Below are positions 35,667 through 50,872 of a stretch of DNA of 64,000 bases, piece after piece. The position numbers and the translations under genes are program-made. Under the pieces are notes generated by a model. The model had not been told where the DNA came from. It saw only the letters and a program-made list of their open reading frames with translations, and ran no database searches. The stretch lies in the NCBI GenBank assembly GCA_027186245.1, contig CP114490.1, positions 4,541,001 through 4,605,000 on the forward strand. Direction: 5' to 3'. Source of the DNA: Coriaria nepalensis (Eukaryota > Streptophyta > Magnoliopsida > Cucurbitales > Coriariaceae). Every line of letters starts with the position of its first letter. Position 1 is the stretch's first letter.

Positions 35667-37723
35667 TATAGAGGTATAAGAAATAAATGGTCATTAATTA
35701 ATCTGCTGAAGCTGTCCCCGATAATACTTCCACATGTGAAGAGGGATAATATCAACAAAAATCTTACAGGGTCATATGATGTGGAGGATAAGCTATTGGT
35801 TTACCCTTTTTGGTTGTAAAGTATTATGGTGTTTGTAGTGGTCCAGAGATTTGAGTTTTGAACACTTTTTTTAGTCAATTCAAATTATTTATATAAAAAT
35901 AAAATTAAAGTAGTATAATAATAATAATTAGTATTAATTTCTTAATTTTAGTATTTAAATCATTTTCAATAATAATAGATAATGAAAATCAACCCTATTT
36001 AATAGCCCTCAAAGTTTAGACGGTCTTAAAATATATTTTGATTGATTAAAATAAGGAAAAATAAATAAATAATAATTTTTAATAAATATAATAAATAGCC
36101 CTCAAAGTTTCATATCCATTCAAAGTTAACATGCATTTTGAAATTTTCGTCGGTGATAAGTAGATTACAAAATAAGGAAAAAAAAAAAAAAACGTGGTAA
36201 ACATTTTTGGAACATTTATGTCTTTAAAACTGAAGGGCCGACAAGGACGGAAAGCTGTCATTCAAAAGGCTGTTTCATTTGACTCCAGGTTTGAAAATAA
36301 AGCGTGGATGTCGTCTTTATTACATGAGATCGGCTAGGGGTGGTGCTTGGGACATCTACTCTATCGGTTGATTATTATGCTTTAAAATTTAAAATAATTA
36401 TTAATTATTTTAAATATAATTAAATTATATTTTCTTTTTTCAGAGTTAGGATTGTAATTAGCTTTTAATATGAAATTCTTTTGTTTGAATAAAATAGTAA
36501 TGGATCTTTTTTTTTTTTTTTTTTTTTTTTTATTATTAAGAAGTTACAAAGTCAAAATTTATTAAGTTTGATGTGTGGCTTTTGAGAGTAGGTTAGAATA
36601 TAGGATAGAAGATAATGATATTCTAACTTTCTGAAAATGAATTATTATTATTATTATTTAAGTTTATTTACATTATTTTTTAAGTCTTGATATTAAGTTT
36701 TCAAATTATGTAATTTTCCCGTTTATTATCACTTAGCTTAAAATTTAAATAATCATATTTATCTAAGTTTTTCATGACATAACCTCTCAATCTATACCCT
36801 ACATTTGTCGATTTGAATTTTGTATGTACATGATCAAACCATGTTATATTCGAATCATTTCATTCATAATTCTATCATTACATATTTTACCATATATCTA
36901 TCTTAACATATACATTTCTATTACTACCATCTTATACATATGTTATCCCATAGTGACCCAACACTACGAGTCATAAAATGTAATTAGTTGAACGATCATC
37001 TTGTAATTACTTTCCTTTAAATTTCGTAAGCAAATACTTCTTATGTCTATCATTTATTTCATCAAACATTCTTTAATCTTATGGTCTATATCATCTAATG
37101 TCTCAACTTTTTTGAATAATAGATCATAAATTAACCGTATTTTAATCGACTTGTATGACACATATTTTAATTATTGAATCTAAAATAACAGCCAAAATTT
37201 ATGCATAAAAATAAATATAAAAAAATAAAATAAAAACTGAATCAGCTCTTATTTGAGTCTCTGACTGACTTTCAGTGCCTACATACAAATTGCGAAAAAC
37301 GCTGCGTTTTGCTTATAGACATTTAAGAAAATGATCCTCTCACATTAAGTACACAAATTTTCGTTTTTCTTTTACTTTGGTCCTATAATTTGGAAATATC
37401 AACAATCAAGTCCATTCAAAACCAAGTAATAATTTCGAAATTTATGTGGGAAAAAAAAAGTAATAATATTAAATAATAACATAAATAAAGTATTATATAG
37501 TTAACTGTTGGATCCATCTTTTTCTCCCACAAAATACAAGGGAGACAAAAATGGGTGATTTAGACTTGAAGTTCTTCAATTTGCGATTCCATAAATATTT
37601 TTGTGATTCCATTTCTTAACGCTATAAAACTACCACTTGCAAAGCAAAGCATAAACAATGAGGAAGAAACCTGATCTGGATAAGATAAATAATCCATTGC
37701 AATCTTCAGTTTTCCAAATTTAA
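35160..37723. other. AT-rich intergenic region
   Basis: No gene is supported. Features seen are a CAT triplet repeat near 35252-35273, a TA-rich run (about 35632-35670), a short repeated phrase AAATAGCCCTCAAAGTTT at about 36000 and 36094, and a 25-base T-run (36507-36531). The end near 37723 is the 3' flank of the helicase gene. Confidence 0.5.
36507..36531. repeat. Poly-T run (25 T)
   Basis: An uninterrupted run of 25 T residues. It could be the reverse-strand tail of a retroposon, but I found no body or duplication to support that. Confidence 0.9.
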
Positions 37724-40700
37724 TTATATCGACAGCTTGTCTTCTTCTAACAGCAAATGGATTATCGATCGTACAACCTCGTTATTGACAACAATAGCAG
37801 TCTGCAAGTCAAGTTAAGAAATTATAAATCGGTCACATTAAAAATAATCGCATAATGATATCAAGCATATGAGGAATATAAGTGGCATTTCTACTGGTTG
37901 ATTATATACAAGCTCATTCAAGGTAGTGAGGTAATCTGAATTCTGTATTTCAAATAGCATTCAGACGGTTTGGAGTTTCACTGTTGCAAAACCGGAGTTT
38001 AGACCGCAAAGACAGAGTTTGACTCCATCAGATGAAGCCTAAACCAACTCAATTTGATTGGAGGATTAATACTCATTAATCTAATATGATATATTCTTGC
38101 TTATCATACAAAAAAAAAAAGAGGATTAGTACTCATTAATCGGTATAATCCTAAGATTAAGCTACTCTAAAGACGGATATACCCTTTCAAGCAGGGAGTT
38201 TACCGACTCTTATTGCATTTTCCATAGTTTAAGACATTTTATTTATTTATTTTTTATACGGGAGAATTAAGAGCCTGTATAGTGTATATCGTCTTCGACT
38301 CTTCATTGGGATAAATGAACAGATCAACGTTGAGGTAAAAAATTAAAGGTAAAGGAGAGATACCTCTGGTTTTCGAATCAACTCATTCAAAATAGAATGA
38401 AGAGTTGATCTGAGTTCTTTGAAGAGAACGGCAATTTGGGCCGGTGCATTCAGTTTTAACCATCCATCTATAATGACAAGTCCAGTCTGCAATAAACAAA
38501 GAATCAGTACACAACTACCACGGGAAGAAAAAAGGGATTCACAAAAAGAAATGTTAAATTTGTAATCTCTAAAGAGATTTCAACCCCTCATGGTGGGATT
38601 GTAGTTAATATTCCTTACTCATACGACAATAAAGTAATTTGGGTTACAAATTTGTCCATGTCGAATAATAATGTCAATTCCAAATCATTAAGAATCCAAT
38701 ATTTGAAAATTCAAAATACTAAAATTCCTCACATCCTCACGTCCTCGCTTTATAAAAACTTTGTGACTATTATACGATACACAGTACACACGTATGGTGT
38801 ACCTTATATGTGTGTGTGGGTGTAAACTTATAGAATTTTGGTAGTTTGATTTATAGAATTTGCCTTTCGTACCTGATGCTGAATGTTAATGGATCCGCCA
38901 AACAACAGGATAGAATAGGGAGATATTATGGTAGAATCTCGTAGAAATACTTTGTTGGTCTCAACCTTCAAAAACAAAAAGGAAAAAGAAAAGAAAAAAA
39001 AAAAAAACAGAGATGATTAGAAACATCCTAAGCTAGATGAATGAACTAATACTGATCCGATAATCAAAAGTAAATCTTCATTGATTTACTAACCTTTTCA
39101 TATTGCATTGTGCATAGTTGAGAAAAGAATATGTGAGTCCTAATTGTGTATGAATGGAAAAATCATAAATAACAAGCATACTAACCTTTTCAAGAAAGAC
39201 AAGGAAGGGATGCTGAAATGCTTTTATGTTGGAATTGATGGAAGACGGGTGTATATGTACTTCTCTTCTTCTATCATACCAGGAAGGATAGGCCATAGAT
39301 GCAAAATTAGATGATTGTCTAAGGCTATTGAGAGCTCCTTCACTAATACCTTGTACATTTGCAGCAACATTCGGATATAGTCCAGCACATAAGACTGCCT
39401 GCGAGATGGTAATTAGTGAGGTTGTTTATAGAACAGAGATATGGCTAAGAAACTTGATTTGGAAAATGGGTTAAAAGTCCCCATTCTTCTGTTCTTATTA
39501 CACATGACTTGACAAAAACATGACCAATTTTTTCTCACAGGGGAAAGAAAGAGACCTGTTTTTTACCGAAGCTAACAAGAAATGGTTAATGTTAAATTAC
39601 CTTCACGATTGATGAATTATGCGAATACAGATTGAATGGTTGAGATGAATCAGCAAACCAACTGTCCAGATAATCTTTCTTCCTTTTATCAATCTGGGAC
39701 AAGGAATATCAGGTATGAAAAGGAGGAAATTTTTTACTACAAAGGCCTTAATTGTTGATTGAAATAAAATAATGTGGAATAATTCAAGTCTTGAATAGAA
39801 CATAAACCTGGTGACTTTTGGGAAGGTCAACAAGCCCAATGTCTGCTAACAATGTTCCAAACTGTATCCTCATGTCTCTGTCAATTCATCATGACACGAA
39901 GTGACATGATGCATTAGAATCAAGAGATAAAGAGGACATGTAATTAATTTTAGACATGGGTATTAATCTTCATAACAGCAGGTAATTTGCAAAGCCTTTG
40001 AACGTATATAAATGGGAAAAAGATAGATGTCGAGCACATAATTATACACATAGATAGTGAGAGAGAGAAAGAGAGAGACAGTAGGAAGTCGAAACCATTT
40101 TCTTTCCTTTTCCCCCAAAATAATTATCTTAAAAATGTAACCTGAGTACTTCTTGATTGTCCAAGTTCTTAGGATGCCAAACAGGGTAAAAGGCAACCAA
40201 AATCCATGAAATTTTAATGCGTTATCTGAAACACAGGTTTTCTTTACTAAACGGTACCCTGAATATGTAAGAGTGGACAAAAGTTTTGATTTCATAACTG
40301 ACCAAATGTGGTTTATGATTGTCACCAAAAAACAATGGAAATGAAGGGCATGCGATTAGTTTTCTACTTGTTTCATTTATTATTGTGACATCCATTGTTC
40401 TGTTCTTTGCAAATCATAAGACTAGGAGTCTAGGACCATCTGATCATTATCCCTAGGACAAGAAAATCCCATACATTTCTTTCAAGACTGCAATCTTATC
40501 ATGTGACACAACAAGATATAAACACAAAAGTACCTTATCATGCACATTACTGAACTGCTTAAGAAATACGAACTACAGAATTGTTGTGCAGCCTTAGTTC
40601 CTTTCTGCAAAAACCAACTTGTGTAAGAATAAGATTATACTGATCTGCTGTGCTCTTAATAGGCAACCTAATTTCCAGAATCATTAGCTATGTTCAATGG

Positions 40701-43700
40701 AGAAGTTATAGCTAATCTAGCTAGAACGACAAATCCGAGCAAAGAGAAATGAATCCATCCAGTAGAAAAGATTCGGTTGTTTACAATTTAATCCAAGAGC
40801 AGATTAGAGAAACAGAAAACATTCAACCATAAGTTTCAAGTCACCATAAAAGAGTAAACTGCAAGATAGTTCCTTTCCCAATGAATCAACTTCCTTTGTC
40901 TATCATTCACTATGCATAGAAATGTTTACAGTGAAGCACAAAAAAACTAACCTCACGGAAAATCTTTTCCCACTTCTTGTATGCTGTCATCATTACCAAG
41001 TGGTCCGACTGCTTGTTGCTACTGTGTGAATCACTCGAATCATCTACCTTATCAGACAGCAAGGCTAACTTAGCTCGCTCCACATTCTGCTTCTGGAATT
41101 CAAACAAGAGCTGATAATGTTAGTTAGTGTTTCTCAACAAGTCCAGATAGTGTAGGTGTGAGTGAAGCATTAAATTAGCAACCTCATCTTTTGGATAAAC
41201 AAATGGGGATTTGTAGCTCAGAAATGCTGAAATTGAGAGAATAGGTGATAAGCAACCGAAAATTCCACCATAGAGCATCATCTGCAGCTCAGAGAAAAAT
41301 GAGTAAAAATTTGGTTGAAAAGATGAGAATAAACTAATCACAATCTGTGCACATCGAAAATCTGTGCCCCAGCACCAGAATCAGAAAAATGCAGAGCCTA
41401 AATTCATCACATTTTTCAAATGACATCAATTTATTTTCTAAAGAGAAGAAATAACAGATCATGCACACCTTTCCAATCAATACATCCACAGGAAGTTTTG
41501 CTAAATGATGCCCAAGAGGGGTCAACTCTTCATTTCCTTCGAGAGCACCAACCTAAATATGACCGATTGAAAGTTGTAATCAATAGATTAAATCTCGTAT
41601 CAATCTTTTTAGGCATGCAATAATGCGATTCAAGGGAAATTGTGTTTCAACAATCATATGTATATAGTAAAAAGCTTTTTTGCTTTATTAAGCAGTGAGT
41701 AAAAAGAAAATTAATGCACGAGAGATAACCAACATTTATCTTGTTTTTTTTTTTTTTTGGAAAGTACCAACATTTATCCGGTGCTTATGAGATTGATATG
41801 ATTGAGTTGGTAAGGGTCGTGAGAGTTAACATGGAAAAAACTTTATCAAGCATGCACATATGATAGTTCCATGGTTGACATATTGGGAAAGCTACCTCAT
41901 ACAGTAATGAAATTGCTGATGTCATAGCCTCTTCTCTCGGGGGTTCAAGAGCCTGAAGCCATGAAGGAAGAGATCATACAAATCATAATTCATATGCTAT
42001 TTTGCACTAGATAAAAAACTTTCAATAAAATAACTTTATTTCTTACCCTCGATAAAAATGGCTTTATGTGACCCAAAGAAAGTAACTTAATCTGTAAACA
42101 CAACTCTACTAAGGGCATTCGAAGCATCTCAGGAACCTAGGAATCATGAATATACAATCCAACATATCATAATGAAGTAGAAACAAAGTAAGGAATGTAA
42201 CCAAAATACTTTTGCAAATAAATTTCAAACAAAAATACCTGAAAAGGGCGCATGAGTTTTTCAAATCTATGACGTGTGTACAAGCAAAAGCAAGTCCCTG
42301 GTTTCACACGTCCAGCTCGTCCCCGTCTTTGCCTAGCATTTGCTTGAGATACCCAATCTTCCACCATACTTGACAGTTTCTAACGTAAACAATGAAAAAG
42401 TTAGAATTTAAGAATCAAAAAAGTTTTGAAAAATAAATAAAGAAAAGAGTTATGCAAATGCTTTCCAATTCAAATTTCTGCATGCTTGAAATAGTAAAGC
42501 ACATACCTTTTGCGGATTATAGCGGTTCTCCTTATGTTTTCCACAGTCTATCACATAAATCACATCATCTATTGTTATACTGGTCTCTGCAATATTCGTG
42601 GCAATAATAACCTAAAAAAAAATATTCAAGATCCGTATATATAACTATTACTTCAGAGTTCAGATTGTGAAGCAAAGTGTGAAAGAAAAGTTCCAGCATA
42701 TGAATATATTAAACAAATATACAAAGTACACAGATTTTTCTCGAATTTATTGCAAAAGAAGGTATCTTTATTTAAACAATCATGTAGGACTTTTATCTTG
42801 ACAGGAAGAATTTTACACAGAGGAAGAATCAGCCAGTACATGTGGCAAGGCTTACCTTACGTATGCCCTCAGGAGGCCGTAAAAAGACCTTTTTCTGATC
42901 AGTCGATGCAATTGATGAATGCAAAGGAAGAATCCAATCAGAAGCTCGTCCACCAAACTGATAAGAAGCAGCTAACTTATTGTGTAACAAGTTAATTTCA
43001 AACACTCCCTGTCATGCATAATTATATATGAAAGTAGATTAGTAAGAGAGCATAAATAGAAGCCTACGTAAATGTATAATGGAACACACTTACCGGCAAG
43101 AAAACAAGTATGGCACCCAGATCACAAGTTTTGTCTACATCACATACCAGGTCTTCCAGAAGATCATAGTCAATAACATCTTCGTTTAGACGTTTCTGTG
43201 CCAAAGAATTTAAGAAAAGTAATTAAGAATAAACGATAAAAGTAATTTGTTATATCATGGATTACACCTAAGTAGAGAAAAACTATGCCATTAACATGTA
43301 CATTAAAGGAACTTACCAAATTCTGTTTTGTCTGCTCACTATATAATTGATAATTACCAGAATCAAAATATGGGTTTATATGGTCCTCAGAAAGCAGAGA
43401 ATCATCTCCCCATCCAGATATAACAAGGTTTTTCTTCCCTCTGCGGTTGTCAACAGGACCACTCTAGAGATTCAGCAAAACAAATAGTTCAAATTTTTGA
43501 GGATGGTGGAAAAAGCTTTTGAAGAAGCCAAAGGATAAGAAGATAATCCTAAAATAAATTCTAGGATAATCATAAGTATGCCGACAAAGAAGTCTGAAAC
43601 AGGATCAGCTAACTATGGCTTTACTGTGAGCAGCACCACAATAATTCAAAAAATCAATTGCTAACTTTTTTTGGAGAGAACAAAATTTGTAATAGCAACC

Positions 43701-46700
43701 ATCAAGATCCAAAACTGTGATACCTTATTGTTGATTGATGTGTCATGAATAATGGATGCTGGGGAGTCTGAAGCAAGGCGGTAATCAAGACTCTCGTATA
43801 CATCCTCAAGAAAGTAAGTTGTCACAGGATGTGTCCTTCCCTGTGCAGTAATTACAGGGCAGTTTCCAAAGTATGTTGAAAACAAATTTGAATCAACTGT
43901 TGCAGACCTGCACATCAAAGCAAAAGATCAAAATTTAAACCAGAATTTGGAAAGATATATGCTATTTAAGCATATTAATTGCAGGACTACAATATTCAAC
44001 TTCATAAACATACATAAGAATGACTTTCAGTACGGATGAGCCCTGTGCAGAACGCTTCTCAACCAGATTCCTCAAGACAATTAATAGAAAATCTCCCTGT
44101 CCCAGACAAAGAAACCTGGCAACTATTATTTGGCATCCCCAGATTTGGCTCTGGATTAAAGACTCTTCGATGCTTCATTTCATTTTTCAAACTAGAAAAG
44201 TCAGTTGATCAAGAAATCCCAGTCTGTTTTAAGTTCAATGTCCAATGCCCATTTTTGTCGCAAAGAATATCTGAGACTCGGTTCAATTATTAATCAGTGA
44301 CAAGTACTATACTCTAATAGACAGATAACTTAATTAGTTTAAAAGAAAATTAATAGATCACCAATTACCCCACACCTCTGCCAAAAATCAAATTAGAATG
44401 TGGTGTTTTTTCTGATATTATAATTCAATAAGCTTACTACTTGTCTCAGTATCAACAATGTCTCATGCTGATATATCACTTTCAATGGACAGCGATTTTG
44501 TGAAAAAACCAGTAATGAACTCATTCTTGATAAACAAATAAACAGAATTTGGATGTCAAAACTGTCAACAACATGGTACTGCAACAAAGTAAAATACATA
44601 TGTGCAACCTCTATGATTTCTTCATTCGGTATAATATGTGAAGACTGAACTGTGAAATACATATTTGCAACAAGAATCTGAAGTAACACAAACTCACCAA
44701 AAGAGAACGTTCATGTACTTCATCCACTATGATATGTGTAACGCCAGTTAAGTCTCTATCTCCCTACAGTTAGAAGTACAGAAAGAGACAATAATTATTG
44801 GGTCACACATGTACAGGAAGAAAAGTAAAATTACTACAATAATTATATCAGAAACAACTAAAAGGTTCATTTAGAGTAAAACCAGTGTGTCAAGCAAGTG
44901 TCATAGATATATAAAACAACAACAGAACAAGACTCTAACCGCAATTTTTCTCAAAAGAATGCCAGTTGTGCAGAACAGAAGTTTCGTCTTTTCATTCCTG
45001 TGATTAAAAAAAGGAAAAAAAAACAGAATATCCAAACTAATCACCATAATAAGGAAATAAAGAAGTCCACGGGCATGCAAATACATCTTATCATGCTCTT
45101 AGTGTACTACATTCATGCTTCTTTGTGTTATTAAAAAAAAAGAAAAAGGTCAAGAAATTTGTTAAGGAAATGAACACCTTGCACTATCAAGACGGACTTG
45201 GTAACCAACCAAAGAACCGTCTGCACCCGGTGGAGGCTCACAGCGCTCAGCAGCAACTCTTTCAGCAACAGAGACAGCCTACAAGCAAAGTAGCACCAAA
45301 ATTTTTAGTTACATGTAGTCAGAGCTTCCACTACGTTACTATAGAGTGTACCATCATTTTCAAGCACTCATCTCTCAAGTATAGAAATGTGAGGGATCAT
45401 ACAGATTTACATGAGGGATTGCATCTAAGCTCCACAATATTAGATATCCCCATCGGTAAGGCTTGATAAATAGAAAATGATCAATGCAAGCACCAATAAT
45501 GATTTATGTAGTTGAAATACTAAAAGTGAAATAGTGACTGAAAGCAACAGTTGTAACTAAAATACAACACTTTACATCTCATTGGCAATAGAGTAAAAGA
45601 ATTTGTACACCCACCGCTATTCTCCGCGGTTGTGTGCATATAATGTGACAGTGTCCACCTCGTCCTGATTCAATCATGCTGTCCAATATAACTTGTGGAA
45701 CCTAAAATAAAGTTCAAGTTATAAAATAGGATGTAATGCTGTTCCAACCAATGACTAAGAAGGCAAGAAGTACAGCGGCAACCAGCCATGCCAAGGGAGA
45801 AAAAAGTTATAGAAGATGTTTTGAAGTCATATGACATGATTTTATAACAAAGCATGCACCTGAGTTGTCTTTCCAGAACCTGTTTCCCCACAAACCACAA
45901 GAATATTGTTCTCCTTAAGCAGTTGCAATATATCAGCCTCAAGTGTAGAAATGGGTAGTGCTGCTCTACTTTTCAGCATGTCCTGTAATGATAAGGAATT
46001 ACAAGTAAATAACAGAGAGCTGGAAATAAAATTTCCAGTTAACGCAAAAGCAAAAACACCTATACTGTTTAATTCGCAAAAAAGAGTAAAAATTTGTAAG
46101 CATGATAAGAAAAAATAGAGAATATGAGGCCTATGCAGCATGCATAACCTACTTGCTTCAATATAGAACAATGAAAGACTTTCTAACGTCATGAATCTCA
46201 AAAGACGCAGATGTTAACAAAAATGCTTGAAAAGACAGGTAACAATTTCTTCTTAGTCTGTAACAACTATAACGCCAAAAGAAAATGTATTAAATAAATT
46301 TGTAAGATGCACCATTAAGTGCTTAGATAACATGGAGGAAAAGTAGAAGCTTTTAAGAGATAGCATGGACCAAAAGTACAGAGATATCAATAAGAAACAT
46401 GAGCCTTTACAAAAGCCAAAAGCCTACAAACCTGGTATTTCTGCATTTTCATTTTATTCTCTCGTTCATGTCTCAAAGAAGAGCTCTCGACTTCTTTTCT
46501 CTTGTCTAATCCTGCAATTAGAGGAGACGAATAAGATCATTGTTGAGTAAACTGCCAAAAACGTGTTCAACTACTTCTACTCCTTTTTTTTTTTTGGATT
46601 TCATCATAAAGAAGATGGTATTAAACTTCAGTGTCTTTCCAGTGTTCAAGAGATACAAATGGCACTAAATGAAAAAGGGCCTATCTGGGATATGCATACA

Positions 46701-49700
46701 ATCTATGGGATTAATGTAAATTTTATAATATGAGTGTCAGGGTAACCTTTTACAATGACGAGCTATCACTGTAATGAATTGAAACTATAGCAATTATAGT
46801 ACAAATAAAAATACAAACCAATTTGAAATGTTGAAACAGTGAAAATGGCCAGTAAATATAGACCTAAAGGAGAAGTAAAACAACATACTAGCGTTTATTG
46901 GATCATGAACAACAGCAGTTCTAACTTTCTTGTCCTTGATGTGGGGTTGGGGAATCTTTCCTAGAAGAGAATTATCCGCAGAATCACCAGAAGGATTTAA
47001 GCTAGAGCTGGAAGCATTCAGCAAGGAATTCACAAAACCAGCCCTTCTATCATCCTCATTGTCTTCCCCACTGGTTGCTGTGACCATCAAATAAAAAAAT
47101 TGTTGGATAAATTGATTAGATAAACGTTTTCCCTCATCAATAAGTTCATCTTTAACAAAATGGACTAGTGAAACTAATTAACAGATTGAGAACTTCATTA
47201 AAAGAACATTTTCTAAGATTCTGTAAATAGAGAGGAAAGCACTTTCTACAGTTGCAATTTCAACTAATTATGTAAGAGTAGAAAAAGGTCACCTTCAAGC
47301 CACTGCATGGCAAGTGAAGCATAGGGCTCTATAATTAGAAGATGTACAGGGAGATCAGGAAACAATTGACTAAGAGCAAAAGCTGCTACTGTATTCTGGG
47401 CATCCTGTAATGAGAATAAGTAAATAAACAAAAAAGTTAGATTAATGATGAGAATGCAGGTCAGACAAACAGTCATAAAAAAAGGGATAAAAAGAAGTAT
47501 TTGGTTTTCCATCAGAAACTTGCAATGGCACCATCGTGGTAAGTATTTCTTTTTGTTTAACATTGCAGTTCCTGACATGCATGAAGTAAAAGTATTCTGA
47601 CTGCAATTTCATTGTTAACAAAAACTAATTTTCTATATTACACATTGTCCTATAATCATTGGCTCAGCTCATTTACTCTATTTTCTGTCTTTCAACACTA
47701 AAATTACTGGCAGCCATAGTCCTTTCTTCTATATTTTTAGATTCTCGAGTCAGATCTTAATCCCCCTTAAGCACGTGAAGACAGGTATTCTAATCTGTCT
47801 TACATGACTGAGTTAAGTCCTGGATGATAATCTTCCAAGTACCTTTGCTAGCTATGATGACTATAGCAACCTGTACATAAGGAGGAACACGGATCAGGAA
47901 GTACCTCAGTAGAATCAAATGCTTCATCCTGATCAGGAAGCTGAAGAGTGATAAGGCCTCCTGCTTTTCTGCTTTTGCCTCTCCCACTAGCTTTACGCAA
48001 GACACTCACAGCATAAGAAAATTTATTTCCTTTCCTATCAATTCTATTAAATTTTGGAGCTTCCCACCCTGATTTCTGACATAATTGATGAAGTACACTC
48101 TTGGGAATTTTTTGTGGGTCCCCCTGTCATCAATTAGGCACAAAAAAAACATAGCATAAGTAATGTAAAGGAAGTAATATGAGATCAAAAAGGTATACAT
48201 AGCTGGAGCACATATATCAGAAGCTCAGAAATGATAATATAGACTTGACAATAAAAAACATATATTGTAAATAATACTCGAACAAATATGAGTAACGAAA
48301 TGAGGATACGAATCAAAGTATCTTTTAAGAGAACACTACCTTCTTCCAGATGCCATCCAAATTCTTCAAATTTTTCTCACTAGACAATTCTCTCAGCCGA
48401 CTTTTCTTTTGTAACTTCAGAAGTTCAGTTGGTAAATCTTCATTTAATGGGGTATCTTCTATAAAGAAATTACCAATCTCTACATCTTCTTGCTCTTCTT
48501 CGACAGCTACTTTCATGGAAGGGGGACTAAGGGGAAACTCCTCAGTGCTGTAGGACTTCCGTCCATTTGGATCAACAGTTGATTCATCTCCATGACCAGA
48601 AACAGGCAAACCACCTTCAACGTCGACTAGTCCTTCAACCTTAGAAGTCTCACAAGGCATTGAGGTAGTAGGTATGTCCTCCCAGACACATTCAGAAGCT
48701 CTTTCATATCTAAATTCAGATGCAAGGGTGGCATCAGATAATCCTGCAGAGCAAATGGAGGCCACATGCAACAAGAGCATTAACACAGGGAGAGGGAACA
48801 TATTTACATGAAAAACGAGGAAAACCAAGCTTTACCTAAAGCAGCCAACTCTTGCTTGAGCTTGCGGATGATAAGCCCTGCTTTTTCCTGGCTTTTTTTA
48901 TCCCTTTTCTCCTTCGCTTTAGCAGCTTCCATCCGTGCACTATGATATTCATTTGCAATAACATCGTAAGACCTTGGTACAGAGGCCTGTTAAATAGGTT
49001 ATAAGGGGGAAAATTATTCCAAATAGAAAAGCAATTGCTCAGGAAACTAGTGCCCATTGGTGGTGATCATGTACGAAACAGCTTCTACTACCAAATCTAC
49101 CTCAAGAACAATTTAGATAATAGGATGAATTAAACTGATAAACTGTATTGGTTCGTGTTGAGCCCTAACCAACAAATTGAGCCCTAACCAACAAAGACAT
49201 TGGACATAGTGAGTATTTCACAGACAGATTCGGATGTGGTTTCATTAAACTTTTCAGAAAACTTCCTCCCTCTCTTATCTCTATGTTAAAATTGCTGTTC
49301 GGTGTTGATTTCGATGCACTTTTTCTAACATTAATCATTCTCTAATCTCTACTCTAGCATAAATTCTTAAGACAGCAGCAGGTATTATTATAAAGTTAAA
49401 AATTATGATAGAGAATGTGAAGTACCTGCACATTAGAACCTTCATTCATAACATCATCTTCCCAAGTTTTGAAGTCATCCTGTAAGTAAAAGCCATAAAA
49501 GATTCCTTTACTGAAAGTCCTACTGTAAATTTCTTCAAGAACATAATGCTAAATGAAGTATACTGCTTGTAAATAACAGGAAACACCCTGAGAGAGGGCA
49601 AATTTGATAAAGCATTCTATCATTGCACCTCTTCCTGCAGTTCCACATACTGTTTAATCCAGTCTGCTTGAGATGGTTGACGCGAATCTAATATATTATT

Positions 49701-50872
49701 ATCATTATGCCTCTTAATTCTAATAGAAAACTCTGGTTCTTCCTCGAGTTTAGTAGCTGTGTCAACCGAAGGAGCCCAATCTTCACGTGCAGTCAATAAA
49801 ACACCAACAGAACCGCCTGACAGAAATAGGAGCATCAAAATCCTACAATGAATTTGCATTATTTATTTTTAAAACCAAATGAAAATACTTGGTCCTGGAA
49901 TTAAGGTGAGCCACTCACAGTAGCTGGAGCCCAATAGTCCCAACTCCCAAAAAAAATCAACTCAGGCTCAAGCCTGCTACCAAGTTAGCCTATTAAAGTA
50001 TGCCCGTAAAAAGACCTTACTGAGTAAAAAGACCTTACAGTAATATACTTCAGAAACTCAAACACTTGGACTATTTTTTCTTCTTTTACTCGCTTGAAGC
50101 CTTGAACAACACTATCTTTGGTAGGAACTCAATGTTGAGTTTAGTCAAGCTTACTTGAGCATAACCTCAACAACAGACTTGAGCTTGCAATCTTCTCACA
50201 GGTTAACGCTAATCAAAGTTGCCCGATATTATCGCACATAAGCAAGCTAACCGCAGTTTCTAAACACTAGTTCTACTCCGCTCAAGTACACCCCCACTGT
50301 AGTGAGATTGTATTAGCAAGACACTACAACTAGGAAAATATGAATATACCTCCATCTGGATTAAAGGTTCCCGTAGAAAATTTCAATGGAAGTTCATTAC
50401 TTGGCAAATTCAAGCATAACCAATCAAGAGCAGCTTCAAATGTAGCACCGTCCTGCTCAACACAACCGAAAATGGCCACTTAAAATCTACTTCTCAAAAT
50501 ATGCATAATCAAAACAAGTTAAAAAATCATCCATTGCCTATGCATGAATAGTAACAATACCTTAAGAGCCGAGAGAACGAGCTCAATCTGATCATTATTG
50601 AAGCCTTCGCAGGATAGCTTCTCGTAAACAGTTTTGAGTCTCTTAGCCTTCTGAGCCTTTGAAAGCGTATCATCCGTCGTAATCTGGGACGGCGTATTAG
50701 ACCGGCCTGAATTGAGTAGGAGACGACGGAGGCGGCTCTCGTTCTCCGCCGATATCTGCAGTTTCGGACCGGAAGACGAAGATTGTGAGCTCAAAGATGA
50801 GGAATTGGAACTCGCATTCTTACTAGGCTTCTTCGTGTTTTGCTTTTGCTGCTGCTTCTTCTTCGGCGCCAT
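37724..50872 (-). CDS. DExH-box ATP-dependent RNA helicase, DExH7/DHX29-like
   Basis: Thirty-four exons join in frame to 1457 aa, close to Arabidopsis DExH7 (At1g58060). From 5': 50872-50561, 50452-50350, 49816-49629, 49479-49426, 48986-48836, 48743-48340, 48123-47905, 47404-47293, 47077-46889, 46511-46432, 45982-45860, 45701-45615, 45278-45178, 44997-44940, 44763-44698, 44096-44014, 43907-43724, 43463-43317, 43195-43094, 43008-42856, 42611-42507, 42379-42239, 42136-42047, 41952-41896, 41552-41469, 41281-41183, 41092-40952, 40604-40534, 39877-39808, 39693-39601, 39398-39186, 38965-38873, 38486-38364, 37801-37724. Domains: basic/Ser-rich N-terminus; UBA-like segment (about 71-130); coiled, charged region; dsRNA-binding-like segment (about 410-530); helicase with Walker A GETGSGKT at 636-643, DEVH at 741-744, SAT at 778-780, [13 protein letters not shown] near 976 and QRRGRAGR at 1024-1031; then HA2 and OB-fold ([10 protein letters not shown]). 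The layout resembles DHX29/DHX57, so a role in translation or RNA remodelling is likely but not shown. Location is unclear. Confidence 0.95.
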
